Of a stretch of DNA of 64,000 bases, positions 17,845-27,300 are shown piece by piece. This DNA is from Devosia sp. ZB163 (GTDB lineage: Bacteria; Pseudomonadota; Alphaproteobacteria; Rhizobiales; Devosiaceae). The stretch spans positions 1 through 64,000 of the forward strand of contig NZ_JAQRMY010000005.1 of the NCBI RefSeq assembly GCF_028613635.1, in the 5' to 3' direction. Under the pieces are notes generated by a model. It had not been told where the DNA came from. It ran no database searches and worked only from the letters and a program-made list of their open reading frames with translations. Every line of letters starts with the position of its first letter. Position 1 is the stretch's first letter. The translations under genes and the position numbers were made by a program.

Positions 17845-17909
17845 ATGGTCGTCGGCGGGGTCGAGGCGGAACTGCCGGTATCCTTAACTCGCGGGTCGCG
17901 GGCCGCGCG

Positions 17910-17959
17910 TTAACCGCACATTTACCCAGTGCTTGGGCCGACTCTCGCCGCCGTGCTAG
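17910..17959 (+). promoter_or_regulatory. Putative promoter of the initiating transferase gene
   Basis: TTAACCGCA starts at 17910 and TGCTAG at 17954, 44 bases apart. This nearly repeats the two-part element seen at 7138 and 15888. The left part also reads TTAA-CCGCACA-TTTAC, a one-mismatch CtrA-like site. The gene it would serve starts about 65 bases downstream. Confidence 0.35.
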
Positions 17960-18023
17960 TTGCCGAGGCATCGCGGCTGATCGGGAAATATCCTGAAACG
18001 CCAGCAACTTGGGGCTACCTGCC

Positions 18024-19478
18024 GTGTCGCATACCGAGCTTGGATACCAGGGTATTGAGCGGCGCAGGGCGCGGCGCGTGGTGGCCAACCAGGCCGTGTT
18101 GTGCACGGGCTTCGCGCTCGGCGAGGGCGCACTGGCGGCGCTGGCAATGCTGGTGCCGGCGCTGTTCTACCACGGCATGATCCTGAACGTGCCGCTCGGG
18201 GAAATCCCCTTCGCGCTCTACGGCATTTACTCCTCTGTTCTCGGCGTGCTTTACGGCGCGTTTTCTGCGGTATCGGCGAACCAGTTCCTCGACCGCGCCC
18301 AGCATCCGCACACATCGCTGGCCCAGAGCGTGCTGGGCTGGACCGCGGCATTTGCCATAGCGCTGTTCGGTGCGTTCTTCCTGGGTGTGGCGGACGAGCT
18401 GTCGCGCGTTTCGCTGATCGTCGCCTACGTGCTCGGCGTGCCGGTGCTGCTGCTGACGCGCACCGTGGCCTACGCCGCGATCACCTCGCGCATACGCGCC
18501 GGTCGCCTGCAGTTCCAGAAGGTCGCCGTGGTGGGCAGCCGCGCCGACACCGTGCGGTTCCTCCTCAACGGGAATCTCTGGAAGACCGGCTATCGGCTCG
18601 CCGGCACGCTCTATCTCGAGGAAGCCGTCGACGCCGATGGCAACTTCAGGGAAGGCGCCATCGTCGAGTTCGCCAGGCACTGGGTGGCGGGGGGCGCTGA
18701 GTTCATCGTGTTCGTCGGCGAGATCGGCGACATTGACGGGCTGGAAAAGCTCACCAACGAGTTGAAGCGCTTCGCCATCAACGTCGTCTGCGTGCCGGCC
18801 ACCGACAATGTCAGCTTCAAGTTCCTCGATGTGGTTCCGCTCGGCCCCAACAACGCCCTGCGCTCGCTGCGCAAACCCATGAGCGATGGTGCCGTCCTCG
18901 CCAAGCGCATCTTCGACGTGGCGGGCGCCGGCCTGGGGCTGTTGCTCCTCAGTCCGCTGTTCGCCGCGGTGGCCCTGCTGATCAAGCTCGATAGCGACGG
19001 GCCGGTGTTCTACCGGCAGGAGCGCCGTGGCTTCAACGGCCGCACCTTCCATATCTGGAAGTTCCGCTCGATGACCGTCACCGAGTCCGGCCGCAAGATG
19101 ACGCAGGCCCGCGTCGGCGACAAGCGCATCACCAGGATCGGCGCCTTCATCCGCCGCACCTCGATCGACGAGCTGCCGCAACTGATCAACGTGCTGAGCG
19201 GCGAGATGAGCCTCGTCGGTCCGCGCCCGCATGCGCTGATGCACGACGACGAACTGGGTGAGCAACTCGCCAGCTACGCTCATCGCCAGCGCATCAAGCC
19301 GGGTATCTCGGGCTGGGCGCAGGTCAACGGCTATCGCGGCGAGACCTCGACCTTCGAGCAGATCGAGGGCCGTACGCGGCACGATCTCTACTACATCGAC
19401 AACTGGTCGATCTTTCTCGACTGCTGGATCATCGTCTTGACCGTTTTCTCGTCCAAGACGCGGCGCAATGCCGTCTGA
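18024..19478 (+). CDS. Undecaprenyl-phosphate sugar phosphotransferase (WcaJ-like)
   Basis: Initiates EPS repeat assembly by moving a hexose-1-phosphate onto undecaprenyl phosphate. About 484 residues. The N-terminal half has four hydrophobic segments and a CoA-binding-like domain (VAVVGSRADTVRFLL). The C-terminal bacterial sugar transferase domain has KRIFDVAGAGLGLLLLSPLF, FYRQERRGFNGRTFHIWKFR, RTSIDELPQLINVLSGEMS, SLVGPRPHAL and KPGISGWAQVNGYRGET, all family hallmarks. GTG 18024 is chosen for the ggggc 11 bases upstream; TTG 18009 in frame is possible. It overlaps the VanZ-like gene by 11 bases. Confidence 0.88.
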   Translation: MSHTELGYQGIERRRARRVVANQAVLCTGFALGEGALAALAMLVPALFYHGMILNVPLGEIPFALYGIYSSVLGVLYGAFSAVSANQFLDRAQHPHTSLAQSVLGWTAAFAIALFGAFFLGVADELSRVSLIVAYVLGVPVLLLTRTVAYAAITSRIRAGRLQFQKVAVVGSRADTVRFLLNGNLWKTGYRLAGTLYLEEAVDADGNFREGAIVEFARHWVAGGAEFIVFVGEIGDIDGLEKLTNELKRFAINVVCVPATDNVSFKFLDVVPLGPNNALRSLRKPMSDGAVLAKRIFDVAGAGLGLLLLSPLFAAVALLIKLDSDGPVFYRQERRGFNGRTFHIWKFRSMTVTESGRKMTQARVGDKRITRIGAFIRRTSIDELPQLINVLSGEMSLVGPRPHALMHDDELGEQLASYAHRQRIKPGISGWAQVNGYRGETSTFEQIEGRTRHDLYYIDNWSIFLDCWIIVLTVFSSKTRRNAV

Positions 19479-19851
19479 TCCGAGGTCCCGCCTGCTGATG
19501 CGGCTGGTGGCCATGCTTGCCTGGCTGCTGCTTGCCGCCATTGCTCTCGTCACCCTGGCGCCGATCGGCTTGCGGCCGACCACCGGGTACTCGCCCAGTA
19601 TCGAACGCTTCATCGCCTTCGGCGCCGTGGGGTTCCTTTTCGCAGTGGCATACCCGCGCCGCCTGTGGTCGATCGTGCTGCTGCTAGTGGGAGCTGCAAT
19701 TTCGCTGGAAGCGCTGCAGCTCGTCTCGGTCTCCCGCCATGGCCGGCTGGTCGATCTTGGGGTCAAGGTGCTCGGCGGCGGCCTCGGTGTCGCCGGTGGG
19801 GTTGTCGTTCGCCGCGTGTGGCAGCTGCTGTCGCCGGCGCCGCGCGGCTAG
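19468..19851 (+). CDS. VanZ-like small membrane protein
   Basis: A 127-residue protein with about four membrane segments. It has the VanZ-like pattern of a proline-rich loop after helix 1 (VTLAPIGLRPTTG), SIERFIAFGAVGFLFAVAYP and LEALQLVSVSRHGRLVDLGV in which the last block resembles the conserved E-x-Q...R-x-x-D of VanZ. Such proteins often sit at the end of EPS operons; their function is unclear. It is translationally coupled to the initiating transferase. Confidence 0.75.
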   Translation: MPSDPRSRLLMRLVAMLAWLLLAAIALVTLAPIGLRPTTGYSPSIERFIAFGAVGFLFAVAYPRRLWSIVLLLVGAAISLEALQLVSVSRHGRLVDLGVKVLGGGLGVAGGVVVRRVWQLLSPAPRG

Positions 19852-20136
19852 TCGCCGCCGGGGCTGTCCTTCCGCCACGTGTCGTCCTTGCGGCTGCGCG
19901 GGCGCTGTCCGTTGGGGCGGCCGTCCTGCTCGCACAGGAAATCGGCGGTGCAGAAAGCACGGCCGCATGCCCAGGTCGTTCTCAGCTGGCACCTCAGCCT
20001 GACGTGGTGCGAGGAGTGCCGTCAGCCGGCGACCGGGCCTAAGATGATCTCACTGCAGTCTTTTTACTCGGCAAAGTCGACTGGTCTGTGATTACAGTAG
20101 TTTGCGGTGTCGGTGTCGGTGGCGTGGGAGGGGGAC

Positions 20137-23100
20137 ATGATTTCGAATGTTGGCAGGACCATGGTCCTGGCCGCGGTGCTGGCTTCGGCCGGGCTTGCTG
20201 CTCCCATGACCGCCGCGGCCGCCGAGCGCTGCGTCGCCAGCGCGATCCCTCCGGCGCCCAGCAGTATTCGACCGCTCAACGCCCTGCGCGAGATCGTCGA
20301 CGATGTCCAGCGGGTCGCTGAGCACTGCCAGGCGATCGCCGAGCTCGACCGGTTGGCCGATACCGGCAATCCGAGGGCTGTCCTGATACTCGGCGACATC
20401 TTCTCGGAGGATCAGATCATCGACGCGGATGGCCCGCGTGCGGCGGCGTATTATGAAGAGGCGCTGGCGCTGGGCGAGCGCAGCGCCCTGATGGAACTTG
20501 GCGACCTCTATCGCGATGGCAGGGGACTCCAGGCAGACCCTGGGCGAGCGATCTCGTTCTATGAACGGGTCCTCGAGGCGGGCGACGAAGAGGGCGCCAT
20601 ACGACTCGCCGACATCTACCTCATGGGTAAGGGAGAGGTCGCGGCGGATCCCCAACGGGCCGTAGCGTATCTCGAGCAGGCAGCTGTTGCCGGCAAGGGG
20701 GCGGCCATGACCCGTCTGGGCGATGTCTATCGCGACGGCGTCGTCGGTGAAGCAGATGTTCCACGCGCGATCGACAACTACACGGCCGCATTCGCGGCTG
20801 GTGACAAGCGGGCCGCGCTGCGGCTGGGAGACATCTACATTCGCGGGAGTGGAACCGTTGCCGCGAACGTGGCGCTGGCGCTGGACCATTACGAGCAAGC
20901 GGTGGATGCTGGTCAGGTCGCAGGGCTGATAACGCTCGGAGACATTTACAGGGAAGGCGAGCATGTCGCCGCCGATCCGGTCAAGGCGATCGGATACTAC
21001 GAGGCCGCCATGGAGGCGGGTGACAGCTCCGCGCTCGTGCGGCTCGGTGACACCTATGCGCTGGTGCCCAACGCGGCCAAGGCGCTCGACTACTACGAGC
21101 GAGCTGTCGAGGCGGGCAGGCAGGAGGGCCTCACCCGTCTGGGCGATCTGTTCCGTGACGGCAGCCTGGTGCCCGCTGACCTCGCCAAAGCCCAATCCTA
21201 CTATGAGCAGCTCCTGGCAATGGGCCGGTCGACCGGTGCATTGAGGCTGGGCGACCTGTTCAGGGACGGAGACAAAGTGGTCGCCGACCTCGAACTGGCC
21301 AAGTCCTACTACACCCAGGCGGTGCGGTTGGGCGACCTCGATGGTGCGATACGCCTCGGCGACCTCGCGGTCCGTGCGGGAGAGGGGGCCGCCGCCATTG
21401 GGCAATACGAGGCAGCTGCCAGCGGCGGCAAGCGCTCGGCGCTGATCCGGCTGGGCGATCTCTATCGTGACGGCGTGCTGGCCACGCAGGACCAAGCCAA
21501 GGCCGAGGACTATTATCGGCAGGCGCTCGAGCTAGGTGACAGCGCGGCGGCCCTTCGGCTCAGCGACCTCGCAGCCATCCTCGGACGCCCCGAGGAGGCC
21601 ATTGCCCACCTCACGACGGCGCTCCAGCGCGGTGAGCTCGACGCCAACATCCGGCTGGGGGATATCTATGCCCGCGGCCGGATCGTTCCGCGGAACATCG
21701 CCAAGGCACTGTCGCACTATGAGGCCGCCCTGACGACCGGCGACGGAAGTGCTGCCGTGCGTCTCGGCGACCTGTACCGGGACGGCAAGCTAGTCGGACA
21801 GGATACGGCCAAGGCGATCGCCTACTACAATCAGGCAGGCGAGTTGCGCACCGGAGACGGCTGGACGCGCCTGGGTGACATCTACCGTGATGGCAAGCTG
21901 GTTCGACTCGATCCGTCCCGCGCCGTCGCCGAGTACGAGCGCGCGGCCGCCCTCGGAGACAAGAACGCGGCGGTGCGGCTCGGCATGCTCTTTCTCGAAG
22001 GCAATATCGTTGGAGCCGATCCGGGGCGGGCGGCGGCATACTTCGAGCCGGTCCTCGACCGGGTGCCCCAGCCGGTGCTCATGCGGCTGGGCGACATCTA
22101 CCGTGATGGGGTGCTGGTCGAGGCGAGCGCGCCGCGGGCGATTTTCCTTTACGAGCGGGCACTCGAGGCCGGCGTGGCCGATGCTGCGGTGCGCATCGCC
22201 GACATCTACTTCGACGGCACCTTGTTGCCACAGGACCTGCTGAAGGCCGAGGCCTACTACCTGCAGGCGCCGGGTGGCATACCAACCGACGCCTACCTGC
22301 CCCTGGGCGACGCCTATGCGGCAGGCACGGGCACTGCAGCCGATGCGGCCAAGGCGCGGGGCTACTACGAGGCGGCGCTGGCGGCGCAGCCCGGCCCCGC
22401 AGCCTTGCGGCTCGGCGACCTGCTGACGAAGGGTGGCGCCAACCTCGGGGCAGATCTGCAAGCCGCCGCCGGCTATTTCGAGCAGGCCGTCGCGGCAGGC
22501 GAACCTGGCGCCGCCGTCAGGCTCGCGGATTTCCGCCGAGATGGGTTGGGCGGACCCGTTGATGGGGAAGCGGCGGTCGGTCTCTACGAGCGGGCACTTG
22601 CCGCCGGCGATGGCGTTGCGGCGACGCGGCTCGGCGACGTCTACTTCGATGGGGCAATCGTCCCGCGGGATGTCGCGAAGGCCGCGGACTACTACGAGCA
22701 ATCGCCGGAAGGCGTCCCACCGCGTGCCTTGATCGAGGTCGCCGACCTGCGGCTAACCCAGGATCCGTCCCGCGCCATCGCCTACTACGAAGCTGGCCGC
22801 GAGGCGGGCGAGGCCATTGCGGCGGCTCGGCTGGGCGACATCTTCCTTAGGGGGCAATTCGCGGAGGTCGACCTCGCGCGTGCCTATGACGAGTTTATCG
22901 TGGCGGGAGCTGCTGCGAATGCGGCCTCGTTGGTCGAACTGGCCGACCTCTATCGGGAATTGAAAGAAAGCACCGGCACGGTTGGCCGAGCTGTGGCCCT
23001 CTACGAAAGGGCCCTCGCTGCCGGCGAACCTCGAGCAGCCGGACGCCTTGGCGATCTCTATTTCGACGGGGTGTCGGTCCCGCAGGATGTCACGGCGGCG

Positions 23101-25068
23101 GCGGGCTACTATTCCCAGTCCTCGGACGGGGTGCCCTCCCGGGCGCTGGTCGCCATAGCCGATGCCATCTTGGCGGGTGAGGTCGAGGGAGCAACCGCCG
23201 ATGCCAAAGCGCTGCTGGAACGCGGCGTGGCCGAAGGCCAGGTTGAAGCGGCAGTTCGGCTGGGTGACCTTGCTTTTGCGGCGGGCGATGCTGCTGCAGC
23301 GGCCGATGCATATGACAAGGCGCCGACGTTAGTTTCGCCGGAGCGACTGGTCGAACTGGCCCAGATGCTGCTGGCGGGGTCCAGCGCCGGCGACCGTGCC
23401 GCCGCTTATCTGGTGGCGGCTTTCGACCGCGGGGTAGTGCAGGCGGCGGGCTTGCTTGCCGACCTCTATTTCGAAGGCGAGGCGGTCGCCAGGGATGAGC
23501 TCAAGGCGGCGTCCTACTACCTTAAATCGCCGGACGGCGTGCCCAGCGAGGCGAAGGTGGCTGTCGCCGACATGCTGAGTGCCGGAAAACTCGGCGCCCC
23601 CGACGCTCCCCGGGCCATTGGCCTCTACGAAGAGGCGGCTGCGGCTGGCGACAAGCAGGCATACGCCCGACTGGGCGATCTCTACTTTGACGGCGTGCTC
23701 GTGCCGGTCGATCTGGTCAAGGCAGAGACCATGTATCTGGAGGCTGGCGGGGTGCCGCTGAAGGCAAAGGTCGCGCTGGGTGACCTGTACCGCGACGGAA
23801 CCGGCGTTGCCGCGGACGTGGCCAGGGCAATCGAGTACTACGAGGCTGCGGACGTAGCAGGCGACACGGCAGCGACCCTGCGGCTTGGCGACCTCTACTT
23901 CGAGGGCGAGCTGCAGCCGCAAGACCTGGCGAAAGCCGGGGCGTACTATGACCGCGTAACCGATCAGCTCGGCGCGTCGACGCTGATGGAGCTCGGCGAC
24001 AGCTTCCAGCAGGGCCCGGCGGCCGATGCGGACCGGGTCCTTCGCTACTACGAGCAGGCCCTTGCGGGAGGCGAAGAGGATGCCGCCCGCAGGCTCGGAG
24101 ATCTCTTCTTCGATGGGAAGCTGGTGCCAAGGAATCTGGCCACGGCAGCCGACTACTATGATCAAAGCGGGGAGCAACTCGCACCTGCCATCCATGTCGC
24201 CCTCGGCGAGGCCTTCAGTCCGGGTGGCGAGGCACCGACCGATGGGGCACGCGCGGTTGCCCATCTCGAGGCAGCGGTGGCGGCCGGTGAGCGGTCCGTT
24301 CTTGCCAAGCTCGGCGCACTCTATCTCGGTGCGGCAGGAGTGCCGCCCGATCTCGTCAAGGCCGAGCAGGTCCTGCTCGGTGCCGCCCAGGACGGCAATG
24401 GCGAACCGCTCCTGGCGCTCGCCGCCAGCTACCTCGATGGTGACGTGGCAGAGGGCAGTCCGGAAGCCGGTGTCGCGCTCCTGCGCCGGGCGACCGACGG
24501 GGCTGTTCCGGGCGCTGCCATGCTGCTGGCGGAAGCGATGATCGCGGGACGCGGCGTACCGGCCGATCCGGCCGCTGCCGTTCCGGTGCTGGAAGCGGCA
24601 GCGGCGCGAGGCGACACAGAGGCGGCCCGACGCCTGATCGCGCTCCTCATCGATGGAGCCGAAGGCGTGCGCCCCGAACCGGCCAGGGCACGAGAAATTC
24701 TTGCTGCCATCGAGCCTGACCTCGACCCACAGGACAGCCTGTTCGAGCGCGTACTACTCGATGCGGCGAGCCGGAACTCGGCATCGGCTCGGGCCGAGAC
24801 GGCCGAACGTTTCGGCCGGCTGGACCAGCCCCGCCGCACCGCACTTCTGCCGCGCCTCAGGGTGCTCAACGAGAACACCTACGTTTTCGTGCTGCAGGGG
24901 CTCCTGCGCCAGCAGGGTCTGTTCGACCGCGAACCTGACGGGATGCTGGATGGGCCAACCATCCGCGCGATACGCACGCTCTGCGCCACGGTCGGCAAGG
25001 AAAGCACCTGCGCTGCCGGGCCCATGGCACCCGCGGCAGTCGAGGTGATCGCAGGCACGCTGCAGTAG
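20137..25068 (+). CDS. Giant exported Sel1-repeat protein with C-terminal peptidoglycan-binding-like end
   Basis: A 1643-residue protein. The first 30 or so residues form a signal peptide (MISNVGRTMVLAAVLASAG, cleavage near the alanine run before ERC). The rest is about forty Sel1-type repeats of roughly 36 residues, consensus A-x-R-L-G-D-L-Y-R-D-G then D-x-x-K-A-x-x-Y-Y-E-x-A-x-x-x-G-D. Some repeats instead end in YYxQSPDGVPxxA, giving a longer period in the second half. The last 65 residues (VFVLQGLLRQQGLFDREPDG, LDGPTIRAIRTLC) resemble a PG_binding_1 domain. A strong gggaggggg precedes the ATG. Known Sel1/TPR proteins act as periplasmic scaffolds, such as AlgK in alginate export; a similar role for this EPS is inferred. 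Confidence 0.85.
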   Translation: MISNVGRTMVLAAVLASAGLAAPMTAAAAERCVASAIPPAPSSIRPLNALREIVDDVQRVAEHCQAIAELDRLADTGNPRAVLILGDIFSEDQIIDADGPRAAAYYEEALALGERSALMELGDLYRDGRGLQADPGRAISFYERVLEAGDEEGAIRLADIYLMGKGEVAADPQRAVAYLEQAAVAGKGAAMTRLGDVYRDGVVGEADVPRAIDNYTAAFAAGDKRAALRLGDIYIRGSGTVAANVALALDHYEQAVDAGQVAGLITLGDIYREGEHVAADPVKAIGYYEAAMEAGDSSALVRLGDTYALVPNAAKALDYYERAVEAGRQEGLTRLGDLFRDGSLVPADLAKAQSYYEQLLAMGRSTGALRLGDLFRDGDKVVADLELAKSYYTQAVRLGDLDGAIRLGDLAVRAGEGAAAIGQYEAAASGGKRSALIRLGDLYRDGVLATQDQAKAEDYYRQALELGDSAAALRLSDLAAILGRPEEAIAHLTTALQRGELDANIRLGDIYARGRIVPRNIAKALSHYEAALTTGDGSAAVRLGDLYRDGKLVGQDTAKAIAYYNQAGELRTGDGWTRLGDIYRDGKLVRLDPSRAVAEYERAAALGDKNAAVRLGMLFLEGNIVGADPGRAAAYFEPVLDRVPQPVLMRLGDIYRDGVLVEASAPRAIFLYERALEAGVADAAVRIADIYFDGTLLPQDLLKAEAYYLQAPGGIPTDAYLPLGDAYAAGTGTAADAAKARGYYEAALAAQPGPAALRLGDLLTKGGANLGADLQAAAGYFEQAVAAGEPGAAVRLADFRRDGLGGPVDGEAAVGLYERALAAGDGVAATRLGDVYFDGAIVPRDVAKAADYYEQSPEGVPPRALIEVADLRLTQDPSRAIAYYEAGREAGEAIAAARLGDIFLRGQFAEVDLARAYDEFIVAGAAANAASLVELADLYRELKESTGTVGRAVALYERALAAGEPRAAGRLGDLYFDGVSVPQDVTAAAGYYSQSSDGVPSRALVAIADAILAGEVEGATADAKALLERGVAEGQVEAAVRLGDLAFAAGDAAAAADAYDKAPTLVSPERLVELAQMLLAGSSAGDRAAAYLVAAFDRGVVQAAGLLADLYFEGEAVARDELKAASYYLKSPDGVPSEAKVAVADMLSAGKLGAPDAPRAIGLYEEAAAAGDKQAYARLGDLYFDGVLVPVDLVKAETMYLEAGGVPLKAKVALGDLYRDGTGVAADVARAIEYYEAADVAGDTAATLRLGDLYFEGELQPQDLAKAGAYYDRVTDQLGASTLMELGDSFQQGPAADADRVLRYYEQALAGGEEDAARRLGDLFFDGKLVPRNLATAADYYDQSGEQLAPAIHVALGEAFSPGGEAPTDGARAVAHLEAAVAAGERSVLAKLGALYLGAAGVPPDLVKAEQVLLGAAQDGNGEPLLALAASYLDGDVAEGSPEAGVALLRRATDGAVPGAAMLLAEAMIAGRGVPADPAAAVPVLEAAAARGDTEAARRLIALLIDGAEGVRPEPARAREILAAIEPDLDPQDSLFERVLLDAASRNSASARAETAERFGRLDQPRRTALLPRLRVLNENTYVFVLQGLLRQQGLFDREPDGMLDGPTIRAIRTLCATVGKESTCAAGPMAPAAVEVIAGTLQ

Positions 25069-25190
25069 GGAGAGAGGCCGCTGGGACGGCCATCGACTCG
25101 GTAACTATTTGTGATAATTAAATATTTTGGCTTCCTGGGGGATCGTCAACATGCGCATTAGCAATCAGACAATTTCGAGCTGAGCGCGGC
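25069..25190 (+). promoter_or_regulatory. AT-rich promoter gap before the GT26-flippase gene
   Basis: Bases 25101-25132 (taactatttgtgataattaa and on) are the most AT-rich short stretch of this region and separate the Sel1 gene from the second polysaccharide set. A promoter is likely; no exact -35/-10 pair can be assigned. Confidence 0.4.
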
Positions 25191-27257
25191 ATGGCCACGG
25201 ACGCTGATGTCGAGGCGAGCGACTTGAGTGGCGAGCGGGCGACGGCCGCTTCACAGCCGACCGTCATGGTTGGCGGCTTTCGGACGGCCGTACTGAATCG
25301 GCACCAGCTGGCCGAGAGGATGCTCGCCGATTGCCTCGAGGCTCGTGCTCAGCGCCAGGTATGGCGTCCAAAACTGATCTTTTCTTCGAACGGGCAAGGC
25401 ATCGCCCTCGCCGCTTCAGACAGCGCGTTCGCAGCGGCCATGGATGAGGCCGATATCATTCACGCCGACGGCATGCCCGTCGTGTTTGCCTCGAGGCTGA
25501 CATCCACGCCTTTGCCGGAACGGATCGCAACGACGGACTTTTTCCACAATGCGGCGCAAGTAGCGGCAGAGCATGGCCTCAGGTTCTTCCTCCTTGGGGG
25601 AGCCGAGGAGGAAAATGCCGCGGCGGCCGAGGCCATTCGCCGCCAGTACCCCACTCTGCAACTGGTCGGACGCCACCACGGCTACTTCGGTCCGGAGCAG
25701 GACGAGGCAGTGTGCAGGATGGTGCGGGATAGTGGAGCCGATGTCCTGTGGATAGCCCTGGGCAAGCCCATGCAGGAACATTGGAGCGTTCGCAACCGCG
25801 ACCGGCTGCGCGGAGTGGGGTGGATAAAGACCTGTGGGGGCTTGTTCTCGTTCTTGATCGGAAGCGCCAGACGGGCTCCTCAGCCGATCCAGGACCTCGG
25901 ACTCGAGTGGCTCCATCGCCTACTGCGCGACCCGAGGCGCCTGTTCTGGCGGTACCTGACCACCAACCCCGTTGCCCTGTATCAGCTGTTGTTTCGCACG
26001 GAGCGATCTGGCCGGGTTGGCCGGTTGATCGACAGACTGTCGATGGGCGCCGGCGCTCCGGCGCTCTTCGCGTTGGCGAACTTCGTTGCGCTGTTGGTTC
26101 TGCAGCAGTCGGCGAGTGCTGAGGATTTCGGCCTACTTTCATTCGCACAGGTGGTCGTTGCAACTGGAATAGGGCTCTCTAGTGCGATGTTTTCTGGTCC
26201 TGCCTTGGTTTCCTTGTCACAAGGCAAGGAGCCCGCTGACAGCGTCATCGGCAGCTTCTTCAGAGCCAACCTGATCTACTGCGTCTTCGCTGCGGTTGGC
26301 CTCTTCGGCATGGCGGCTTTGGCGGGGGCCACCAGCATCGACGCGATACTGCTGTCGATGATGGGCGCAACGATGTGGGTCCGGATGTTTGTTCGCGCCC
26401 TGCAACTGGCGCTCCATCAGCGCCAGGCCGCAGCACGTTCCGATCTTGCCTATGCAGGCACTGTACTGATGGGGTTACCGGTCGTCGTGCTTACGACCGG
26501 CGCATCGGTTGCCAGCTTCGCAATCCTCCAGGCCGTCGGCACGGTGGTTTCTATCTTGCCAATGACGCCGCTTTTCATCCGGACTGTTCGTGCCGCCGCT
26601 GTGACACCGGCATCGATCTTTCGACAGTCGTTCCAGCGCCACGGCCGGTGGGCCATAGTGGCCGCGCTGGCCAACAAAGTGACAGCTCAGGGGCACTCGT
26701 TCGTGCTTACCCTCGCGCTGGGTCCGGCGGCCTACGCTCCCGTAGCACTGGCGACACTGCTGTTCCGTCCGATGGGGGTCGTCGTGACAGGACTGATCCA
26801 GTTCGAACGTCCGAACATGGCTCGCAGCGTTGCCGCGGGAGAGGCCAAGCAGTTGGCAAGCGATGTAGGGTTCGTCTGCAGGACGGTAGCTGCTACATGG
26901 TTCAGCAATGTGCTTTTGGTGGGGTGCGCCGTTGCACTGGCCCCCGGCCTGCTGACCAAGGACGGTTACGAAACCGGATCATTCATTCCAGCACTCATGC
27001 TGGTGGGATTGACGGTCCTCATACGTGCCTTACGTGATCCGCAGGAGACAGCATTGGAAACGGCCGGTCACTACAGGGATCTCGCCAACCTCGCTATCTT
27101 ATGCGGTCCGGTCTCCGTCGTGGTCATGCTCGCGGCATGGGCAATGTGGCCAACGGCGCCGTGGGGTATCCTGTTCGGGGGGCTCGTTGGCGAAGCTACC
27201 TACGCCATGCTCGTTGCGCGGAGGTATGGACGCCTTCAGGCAGGCCTGAGATCGTAA
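25191..27257 (+). CDS. GT26 (WecG/TagA) glycosyltransferase fused to a Wzx-like flippase
   Basis: A 688-residue two-part protein. Residues of about 25-265 form a WecG/TagA/CpsF domain: IIHADGMPVVFASRL, FFLLGGAEEENAAAAEAI, and VLWIALGKPMQEHWSVRNRD, then WIKTCGGLFSFLIGSARRAP. Residues of about 280-688 form a polytopic domain with about 12 membrane segments (APALFALANFVALLVLQQSA onward) like MOP-superfamily flippases. The frame is open throughout, so this is a real fusion unless a sequencing error joined two genes. It would couple a late sugar addition to export of the lipid-linked unit. Both functions normally reside in separate proteins. No ribosome-binding site is clear. Confidence 0.82.
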   Translation: MATDADVEASDLSGERATAASQPTVMVGGFRTAVLNRHQLAERMLADCLEARAQRQVWRPKLIFSSNGQGIALAASDSAFAAAMDEADIIHADGMPVVFASRLTSTPLPERIATTDFFHNAAQVAAEHGLRFFLLGGAEEENAAAAEAIRRQYPTLQLVGRHHGYFGPEQDEAVCRMVRDSGADVLWIALGKPMQEHWSVRNRDRLRGVGWIKTCGGLFSFLIGSARRAPQPIQDLGLEWLHRLLRDPRRLFWRYLTTNPVALYQLLFRTERSGRVGRLIDRLSMGAGAPALFALANFVALLVLQQSASAEDFGLLSFAQVVVATGIGLSSAMFSGPALVSLSQGKEPADSVIGSFFRANLIYCVFAAVGLFGMAALAGATSIDAILLSMMGATMWVRMFVRALQLALHQRQAAARSDLAYAGTVLMGLPVVVLTTGASVASFAILQAVGTVVSILPMTPLFIRTVRAAAVTPASIFRQSFQRHGRWAIVAALANKVTAQGHSFVLTLALGPAAYAPVALATLLFRPMGVVVTGLIQFERPNMARSVAAGEAKQLASDVGFVCRTVAATWFSNVLLVGCAVALAPGLLTKDGYETGSFIPALMLVGLTVLIRALRDPQETALETAGHYRDLANLAILCGPVSVVVMLAAWAMWPTAPWGILFGGLVGEATYAMLVARRYGRLQAGLRS

Positions 27258-27300
27258 GTCCCATCCAGTTCACCGCGCTAGGCACTCTCCAGGTGGCGAC

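Noticed and set aside
18015-19766. A 583-codon minus-strand frame opposite the initiating transferase
   Set aside because: Antisense shadow with low-complexity composition, while the plus strand carries clear family motifs.
19848-20019. A minus-strand frame with CGRAFCTADFLCEQDGRPNG and more cysteines, ending next to the VanZ-like stop
   Set aside because: It looks like a small zinc-ribbon protein, but no ATG, GTG or TTG start exists in the frame, which is closed by a stop about 57 codons upstream. It could be a fragment of a lost gene, yet support is too thin.
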